From Citrus sinensis (Eukaryota; Streptophyta; Magnoliopsida; Sapindales; Rutaceae), in the NCBI RefSeq assembly GCF_022201045.2, contig NC_068559.1, positions 3,198,501-3,262,500 of the forward strand: a stretch of DNA of 64,000 nt, written 5' to 3'. Position numbers and translations under genes: made by a program. Below, piece by piece: positions 55,190 to 64,000 of this stretch. How positions within the stretch are numbered: the first letter of the stretch is position 1; every line of letters starts with the position of its first letter. The notes under the pieces were generated by a model. It had not been told where the DNA came from, made no database searches, and worked only from the letters and a program-made list of their open reading frames with translations.

Positions 55190-57060
55190 AATTATCAACT
55201 ATCCGTCCTAAGTTTAGCATTTATTCATTTTTCGCCTTAAGTTTGCAATTCGTATTAGTCATCTACTGAAAAAATAGAATTGCACTTATGAAATGACAAT
55301 ACAAAAACAAACACAAATGGCTATAGTGGTAATTTTGTATGAATTTTTCTATCCTTTTGATGGATGGCTGATACAAATTAAAAACATGAGATGAAAAATA
55401 AATAAATTTAAATTTTTTAGTATTTTTGATAACGGGATAAACCAAAGGAGGAGGAGAGCTTTATAATTTCCCTTTAAATAATTTAAGGGTGTGATTGGGT
55501 TTCTATTGAATTGTATGCTTGGATTTGCATGGAATTATCAAATAATTAACATGTGCAAGCATTGAATTGTAATGACTAACGAAGACTTATAAGGCTTGGA
55601 CCAATTTGGAAAAATGCTTCATTAATACTTCGTGGAAGACAAGCCAACTTGGAGCCAGTTGATCGAGATAGTCAACAATTGATTGAGCTAGTCAACTAAC
55701 AAAATAAAAGTTAATTGAGATAATTTTAAGAATTTAAGCGTAATAAAAGCGCAATTCGTATTAGTCATCTATTAAAAAAAATAGAATTACACTTATGAAA
55801 TGACAATACATAAGCAAATACAAATGGTAATAGTGGTATTTTTGTATAGATTTTTCTGTCCTTTTGGTGGATGGTTGATACAAATTAAAAACATAAGATG
55901 AAAAATACAAATTTAAGGGTGTGATTGGGTTTCTGTTGAATTGTATGCTTGGATTTGCATTGAATTATCAAATAATATATGCAAGCATTGAATTGTAATG
56001 ACTAACGAAGACTTATAAGGCCTGGAACGATGAGGAAAAACGCTTCATTAATACTCCGGGGAAAACAAGCTAGCTTGAAAGCAGTTGATCGAGATAGTCA
56101 ACATTGATTAAGATGGTCAACTAATAAAATAAAAGTTAATTTAAGCGCAAGTTTGGGTTTGAAATAATCAAATAATTTATCCAGTATTGAGAAGAATTCA
56201 ATTCCGTTATTTTATTGAAAAGAGATTCATCGCTCCCTCCCAATCATCATCAGACAACATTCCTTCATTATCATCAAACCATGAACTAAGAACTTCGTCA
56301 TCATATCCAATATCACTGGCTGCTATGAAGAAGTTTTTGATTTCTGACAGAGCAGTCCTCTTAGTTTCCAAGCAAGCTTTGCATCCATCCATTTCATCCA
56401 AAGCAACAATTTGTATTAGTCATCTACTGAAAAAATTGAATTGCACTTATGAAATGACAATACAGAAACAAACACAAATGGCTATAGTGGTAATTTTGTA
56501 TGAATTTTTCTATCATTTTGGTGGATGGCTGATACTAATTAAAAACATAAGATGAAAATAAATAAATTCAAACTTTTTAGTATTTTTGATAATGGGATAA
56601 ACCAAAGGAGGAGGAGGGCTCTATAATTTCCCTTTAAATAATTTAAGGGTGTGATTGGGTTTCTATTGAATTGTATGCTTGGATTTGCATGGAATTATCA
56701 AATAATTAACATGTGCAAGCATTGAATTGTAATGACTAACGAAGACTTAATATGCCGTGGAAAACAAGCCAGCTTGGAAGCAGTCGATCGAGATAGTCAA
56801 CTAATAAAATAAAAGTTAATTGAGATAATTTAGCGTAACTTTGGGTTTGAAATAATCAAATAATTTATTACAGTATTGAGAAGAGTTGAATTCCGTTATT
56901 TTATTGAGAAGAGATCCATCTCTCCCTCCCAATCATCACAGCAATCAGACGACATTCCTTCATCATCATCATATCATGAACTAAGAGCTTTGTCATCTCA
57001 GTTTCCAAGCAACTAGCAAGCCTTGCATCCATGCATTTCATCGAAAACAACAATCCAAAG
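55190..57060. repeat. triplicated ~0.6 kb segment
   Basis: Three diverged copies (about 55190-55740, 55745-56400, 56405-57060) share CACTTATGAAATGACAATAC, TTTTAGTATTTTTGATAA (copies 1 and 3), GTGTGATTGGGTTTCT, TGTATGCTTGGATTTGCAT and GTAATGACTAACGAAGACTT. Copies 2 and 3 add a block that includes AATTCCGTTATTTTATTGA. The GTATTTTTGATAA and GGATGGCTGATAC pieces resemble the MULE-type MITE at 57731, suggesting derivation from such elements. Confidence 0.8.
56207..56401 (-). pseudogene. unidentified acidic coding-like fragment (captured gene piece?)
   Basis: A minus-strand frame of about 60 codons contains DGCKACLETKRTALSEIKNF, DIGYDDEVLSSWFDDNEGM and DDDWEGAMNLFSIK. Composition looks protein-like and acidic. 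A decayed second copy is at about 56890-57050, inside the next repeat unit, with small indels that break the frame. I do not recognise the family. It may be an exon captured by a MULE-like element. Confidence 0.35.
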
Positions 57061-57090
57061 TAGTGACGTTAATGAGAATGTATATAGGCT

Positions 57091-57207
57091 ATCCCTATCT
57101 TACATGCATGTAAGATACATTCCCCTCACATGAACAATGTATGTGTGGGACCTTCGTACTGTTCATGTAAGGGGGTTGTATCTTATATGCATGTAAGATA
57201 TGGGGAT

Positions 57208-57250
<43 letters not shown>
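57091..57250. repeat. foldback repeat followed by (CA)n microsatellite
   Basis: Arms 57091-57136 and 57160-57208 are complementary (ATCCCTATCTTACATGCATG against CATGTAAGATATGGGGAT) with a 23-bp loop, and each arm contains the small palindrome TTACATGCATGTAA or a variant. A (CA)n tract of about 40 bp follows directly and passes into (TA)n. Confidence 0.85.
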
Positions 57251-57257
<7 letters not shown>

Positions 57258-57730
57258 TCAAAGATATGAAGTACTCAAACAAAAAAAATATTATTATAAA
57301 AAATTGATGAATAATATAGTTCCAGGAACTGCTAATATGGCTCTTTGAACTCTCTTTACAAGTATAGTACGGTGTTGGTTGAAATTTATCCGGTGTGTAT
57401 AAGGGCTTGTTAAAAATAAAAAGAGAGAGAGAAATGTGCCAGATGAGAAGTTAATGCATGAGGCTATTTGCACTATATAATATACTTTTAACATTTTATT
57501 ATTATGTACCCTCATTAATAAACTTTGAGAAATTATTTTTTACTCTGAACACCCTCATAAATACCAAAATAGTCCTCTACTGCATTCATTTCTACTCTTT
57601 TTTTTTTTATACCATAAACCAATATCCCTTGATGCCCATGCTTATGCATAAAATACTAATTAATGATTTTTATCTTCTACACATGCATCATGTTTTTTTT
57701 CTCCCCTGCACCTGTTTACTATTACTTTTT
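57251..57730. other. gene-free AT-rich stretch
   Basis: No gene recognised. The 104-codon plus ORF at 57458-57772 runs into the MITE and has no family signature. Confidence 0.35.
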
Positions 57731-58147
57731 GGGATATTATCATTCGTATACCCTATAAATGTTCTGTTATAAAAAATACTACAACACTTTGAGGGTGTAT
57801 CAATCATCCACTCTAAATTGACAAAAGCTATATGCCGACCACCAAACCGTTAACTGCCGTTTGAAAGTTAACGGAATAATAGTGAATTGACGATTTTACC
57901 CTTGAAAATTATCACTTTTATACCCTTAAATTATTTTATTATCACTTGTATACCCTTAAATTATCACTTGTATCCTATGAAAAGACCAAATTACCCCTCT
58001 GGCGTTATCCTATTTAAACGGCAAGTAACGGTTTGGTGGATGGCAGATACATTTTGTCAATTTATGGTGGATGATTGATACATCCTCAAAGTGTTGTAGT
58101 ATTTTTGATAACAGAGTATCTATAGGATATATACATGATAATTTTCC
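57731..58147. mobile_element. MULE-type MITE
   Basis: A 417-bp element with ~140-bp inverted repeats; the arms share AAAATACTACAACACTTTGA and GTATCAATCATCCAC. A perfect 9-bp target duplication TTACTTTTT lies at 57722-57730 and 58148-58156. Confidence 0.88.
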
Positions 58148-58419
58148 TTACTTTTTTTTTTCAAATAAAATTCTAGTTTGTTGTCTCTTTTAATAACAAC
58201 AATTTCCTTTTTAAGTTTCGGACAACTGCTTTTTCTTCCCTTCACCACCCCCCAATACCAAAGTCATTGTTTTTTGATTTCTGCTCTATTATTTGTTAAA
58301 ATAAACTTTTGAATGATGAATTAGATTTGATGTTGAGGAAGAATGTTTTATAGGGTTTGAGATGTAATAGTTTTACAATAAATGGGTGTTAGAAAGTAGT
58401 ATTGTTGTTATATTTATTT

Positions 58420-58850
58420 ATATTGAATGGTCCTTAATTGTAAATTGAGTTATGGGCTTTCTTGTAATTAAAAAAATATGAAAATAGTGTCTTAAATGAT
58501 AAATTATGAAAATATGAGCGTCTAAAATATATTTTAGAATGCAAATCGTCTCACCAGAAGTTTATTTATTGAAACCTTGGAAGAGAAGAAAAAATATTTA
58601 TTTTTTAATTATTCTTTTATTTTTTAATATTGAATGGTGCTTAATGGTAAATTGAGTTATGATTTTTAATTAAAAAAATAAAAATAGGGTCCTTAATAGT
58701 AAATTATGAAAATATGAGTGTCCAAAGTATATTTTAAAATATAAATAATCTCTCCCGACGTTAAATAATCTTACCCAAAGTTAATTTATTGGGAGAGAAG
58801 AAATAATATTTATTTTTAATTATTCTTTTATTTTTCAATATTAAAAATTA
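58420..58850. repeat. tandem duplication, ~208-bp period
   Basis: Copies start at about 58421 and 58629 with TATTGAATGG and share TGGTCCTTAAT-like, AAATTGAGTTATG, AAATTATGAAAATATGAG and TTTTTAATTATTCTTTTATT runs. A third copy starts and stops near 58840. Non-coding. Confidence 0.75.
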
Positions 58851-59115
58851 TAGAATAAATAATATTTATCAAAATGTAGAGGCTGGTGAGTTATGGTGAG
58901 TTACACTGAGAGGTCAAATATTTCTACTCTATTCAAACTCAATGAAAGAAACCCGAAGTAGCCCGGCCTGGTTCGACCCATGGTCAGGATTCAACCCAGC
59001 AAATAATGGTGCGTTGTTGAAGATTAAGGGGTGTAATGAGAAAAGCTTAAGAATCACTTATTTACATATCAGACTAAACCGGAAAGACCAGCACAACCGG
59101 ACCCGGTCCATATTG

Positions 59116-59168
59116 AGCCCAGCTTTATATATAAACCTAAATCCCCCGCTGGTTCAATTTTAGGGTTT
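59116..59168 (+). promoter_or_regulatory. RPL35 promoter: site II element, TATA box, telo-box
   Basis: AGCCCA (complement TGGGCT, a site II element) at 59116-59121, TTATATATAAA at 59125-59135 and TAGGGTTT (inverse telo-box) at 59161-59168, all within 120 bp of the ATG. This combination is typical of plant ribosomal-protein promoters. Confidence 0.7.
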
Positions 59169-59231
59169 TCATAACCATACGCATAAGCAGAGGAAGCCGC
59201 CGTTGCAGGAGCAGAGACACCAAACGTAGCA

Positions 59232-60677
<1,446 letters not shown>

Positions 60678-62193
60678 GCTAGAATCTTTTTCTAGGAGTA
60701 TCTTGGTATCTTGCAGTTACGAACCTATTTTGTTGACAAATTTTTACTTTTGTTACCTTTTCAAATATCATTTTTGTTCACTTAAATTTGCTTTTGTTCA
60801 ATCTTATGTGTGTAAAACTTGAAGGGTGCATCTCAACCTAAACAAGATGTGCTAGATTGTGATGGAATAGCAGTCAAGATAGGATTTCTGTTCTTGAGTG
60901 TTCTTATTTATCTACATTTGTTGGTAAATTCTTTGTTTTATTTCTTGCTGGGTAATGTAGTGCATTGCCTTTAGAATGTCAGTGATTGTGGAAAGGATCC
61001 CTAGTCTGAAACTCATCTGTAGTGCGATTAGGTTTTCATATTTGGTCAATTTCTTAGCATGCTTGGTAATTAATTCCCATAAAATACAACCAGATAAGCC
61101 ATCTAGTTTTCACTAAAATTCAAGTGGTCTTGTACTGTGATTAGCCACCATTGGCTAGACGCCTAACTATTTCACCGCACACTTTGTAAGCTCATGTTCC
61201 TCCACCAAGCCTCCAATGCCAACATAAGTGCGTGCCATTATTGAGTACATCAAGAAATTATCGTTCTGATAGCATCTTTTCATGTGGATAGACGATGAAT
61301 ATTTCTATTAACCTCGACGACTCTGAAGCCGGCAACCCATCGCCGAGACAATGTTGAAATATAGAAAAAATTTTATTCTGGATATCAATATTTATTCTAT
61401 TAAAATATACTTCAATTTATTAAACAAAATTAGAACAATTTGAATTGGTATTTAATGATAATGATTTATAGAAAATATAAATAGAAGATTTGAAAGAAAT
61501 AATACTATTGTTTATTGAATAATTTACATTGAAATAAACTTTTACTATGACCAAATATTAACATTTGTCCATTTTGTCATTTCAACGTACTTGTTTCCTT
61601 TTATAATTGATTTTTTTTTCTAAATATACATGCTAAATTATATGATAATTGATTATATTATAATCTAAATTTATCGAACATATAACCAATATAACCAAAT
61701 CATTTATAAAGCTGATTATTTCATAATATATCAAAAAATGGAGTCTATTTTAGGCAAGAGTTTTAGGTTTAAATCATTATAAATATATGTCTTTCATAAC
61801 TTTAAAATCAAAGTGTGGTTAATATTGAATTTTAGTTTCACACTTTGTATGAGTTCTGAACTTCTACTATTTTTCGGCATTCTGTGGAATTAATAAGATC
61901 TAACAACCTAGATTTACATGTATTCTTAGAATCACGTTAATTCTAATTTATTCCATTATTCTGGGCAACCTTATATTAAACAGAGTACTGAAACTTTTTT
62001 TTTTTTCCCATCAATCTATTGCCGGTTTTTATTATACTTTTTGCTACATCACAGCCTTACTAAGATTTAAGTCTTGGGTTCAAATTTCTTGTAGTGTGCG
62101 TGTGTATATATTTAATAAATATAAAAAAAAATTATAGCATTACATCTACTTAACCATTACATAAGCACTCAGTATTAGTTTAATTAAAATCAT
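60678..62193. other. 3' flank of RPL35, no gene
   Basis: 3'UTR followed by AT-rich DNA. No ORF or transposon is recognised with confidence. Confidence 0.4.
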
Positions 62194-62943
62194 GGGAAAT
62201 TATCATTGCACCATATTTTTTGTGCCTTATATTCATCCAACCACCACAAAATTCTAACATGTTCTCTACACCATTTTTTTTTAAAAAATTTGCATCAATT
62301 AGCCACTTTTGCACTAACACCATTAAATAATTTAAACGAAATGATAATTTTACTCCTAAATAAATTAAACGGCCATTTCATCTTTTAAAAAGCTTTGAAA
62401 ATTTTAAAAAATACCCCTAAATTTAAAAAAAATAAATCCAAAATAGAGGTGCTCAGTTGATTTTTATTAAATTTAGATTTTGCAAAATTTTAATAATTAT
62501 TTTTATTAAAATTTTATAATTTTGTAAAATTTTAATAAAAATAACTGCATTTATTTATTAAAAATAAATCCCAAAATTTTAATAATTTAGGGGATTTTTA
62601 TTAAATTCCAAAATTTTGAAATTATTTTTATAATTATAATTGTTTATTAAAATAATTTTTTAAAAAATAAAAATTCTAATTTTTGGATTTATTTCTTTAT
62701 TAAATGTAGGGGTATTTTTATAATTATATATATTTTTATTTTCAAAGCTTTTACAGGATAAAATGATCTTTTAATTTATTTAGAAGTAAAATTGACATTT
62801 CATTTAAATTATTTAATGATGTTAGTGCAAAAGTGGTTAATTGATACAAATTTCGAAAGAAATGTTGTGTAGAGAACATGGTAGATTTTTGTGGTGGTTA
62901 GATGAATATAAGGCAAAAAAAAGTGGTACCATAATAATTTCCC
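62194..62943. mobile_element. MULE-type MITE
   Basis: A 750-bp element with ~190-bp inverted repeats; the arms share GCCTTATATTCATC, AACCACCACAAAA, TGTTCTCTACAC and CCACTTTTGCACTAACA. A perfect 9-bp target duplication TAAAATCAT lies at 62185-62193 and 62944-62952. The 60-codon ORF inside at 62206 is not a gene. Confidence 0.92.
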
Positions 62944-62952
62944 TAAAATCAT

Positions 62953-64000
62953 TCATCCTATATTATCTTGACTAATTCAAATTATTCTACATGGTCCTTT
63001 TTTAAAAAAAAAAGAAAAGAAATTTGTTAAAGAAATGGTTTGCCTATCTATCTTTAATTAATATTGTATTATTTTTCAAATTCTTATACGAATTGGATCT
63101 GTGGTTTCCAAATCCTCTGGACCGAGTCCTAACGACAAAAATGAAAACTTCTTTGAATTTGATTTTATAATTTATTTGAAGCATTTGCCGGACTTTGAGA
63201 TAGCTTGAAGATCAAGCATGGGATCCAAACTAATCTGACTAAATATTAAGATTAATCAACCATTTCTGGATCAATATTATTATTTCTGTCAACCCATTAG
63301 TCGTTAAACCAACTATCAGAGTATCTGTTAAAAGGTAGAACCAATACTTCATAATTATTTATTTTATTTGCTTATCAAGACTGGTTCTCAATATTTTTAC
63401 TATCATAAAAAATTAAGTACTTTCATCTAGTTGTTAAAAGGAAGAATCATCAACTAACATTAATGTTGATGAAAATGAAGCAAGTGAAATGGGAGTAGTT
63501 CGTGAAAATATTGTGAGGGAATTTATGCTTAGATAAATTTAATCTAATTATTTTTGTTCATCTTTTTTTTTTATAAAGAAAAAAGTACTTTAATTTGTAA
63601 AAATCTAACTAGATTGATTAAATAATTATTTTATTTGTCATTGACTTTTAAATTTAATAAGTATTTGTTAGACTCAAATATTTAAAAGTATTAATAACTT
63701 TATAATGATTAAAAAGTCTTTTTTAGATGGGCATCCAAACACTTCAAAAAGAGCTTCTTATTAAAAAAAAAAAAGTTTTTTTTACTATGGTCATCCAAAC
63801 AGCAAAAATAAGTAATAACTTTTACTTATCTTCTACTTTTAAGTAGAAGCAAAAGCAAATGCTAACCCAAACAGGTTCATAATCTTTTGTCTACAATAGG
63901 ATAATTATTGAAATAGACGAAAAAGAATTTTCATGATCCCAGTTGAAATACTTCATAATTATTTATTTTATACCATGGTCTGAAATAGTTGCTTGCAATT
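62953..64000. other. gene-free AT-rich window end with MITE-like end
   Basis: No gene. Near 63725-63880 are ATCCAAACA-type motifs and an AACCCAAACAGG end resembling a hAT/Harbinger MITE terminus; its partner end was not established. Confidence 0.35.

Overview
The window is nuclear DNA of a flowering plant, most likely a woody eudicot; the style of the repeats and the NLR and RPA1-like remnants recall Citrus, but that is an impression and not a demonstrated identity. Evidence for a plant: AT-rich intergenic DNA packed with MITEs, GT-AG introns, dirigent genes, an NLR remnant, telo-box promoters, and multi-exon housekeeping genes whose reconstructed proteins have the lengths expected for plant orthologues (cytosolic prolyl-tRNA synthetase 517 aa, SF3B3 1213 aa, ribosomal protein L35 123 aa).

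Layout. 0.4-2.7 kb (+): a decayed CC-NBS-LRR resistance gene, broken by stops, frameshifts and a SINE with a perfect target-site duplication. 4.3-5.3 kb (-): a small BTB/POZ gene whose 5' splice site lies in a three-copy tandem repeat. 7.7-12.6 kb (-): a twelve-exon prolyl-tRNA synthetase; a diverged partial copy of its 3' end lies at 2.7-4.05 kb. 13.07-15.85 kb: a 2.8 kb Mutator-like element next to the synthetase promoter. 16.3-18.7 kb: a diverged tandem triplication. 19.6 kb: a relic of the complex I subunit NDUFA1 that has lost its start codon. 22.6-28.0 kb: three intronless dirigent genes of the ESB1/DIR type. 28.8-30.6 kb: one hAT element nested in another. 31.06-35.2 kb (+): splicing factor SF3B3. 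35.7-42.5 kb (-): two tandem monoacylglycerol-lipase/caffeoylshikimate-esterase-like genes with matching exon lengths. 43-51 kb: mainly MITEs, a second SINE and gene-free DNA. 51.5-55 kb: an RPA1-like pseudogene with a possible Helitron 5' end. 55.2-57.1 kb: a triplicated segment. 59.2-60.7 kb (+): RPL35. The rest to 64 kb is gene-free apart from a further MULE-type MITE.

Relations between the genes. The order dirigent cluster - SF3B3 - lipase pair - RPL35 matches, as far as I remember the Arabidopsis map, the block At3g55170-At3g55230 and its duplicate around At2g39390-At2g39430. The block therefore looks like an ancient conserved neighbourhood, spread apart here by transposons. The dirigent proteins probably act in the cell wall (ESB1 relatives organise Casparian-strip lignin) and the lipases on acyl esters; a shared pathway is speculation. 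The synthetase, SF3B3 and L35 are housekeeping genes for translation and splicing. I found no clearly new biological system. The most useful leads are the tripled splice donor, histidine tracts in all three dirigent paralogues, the two SINEs with different 3' modules, and five elements with intact 9-bp target duplications.
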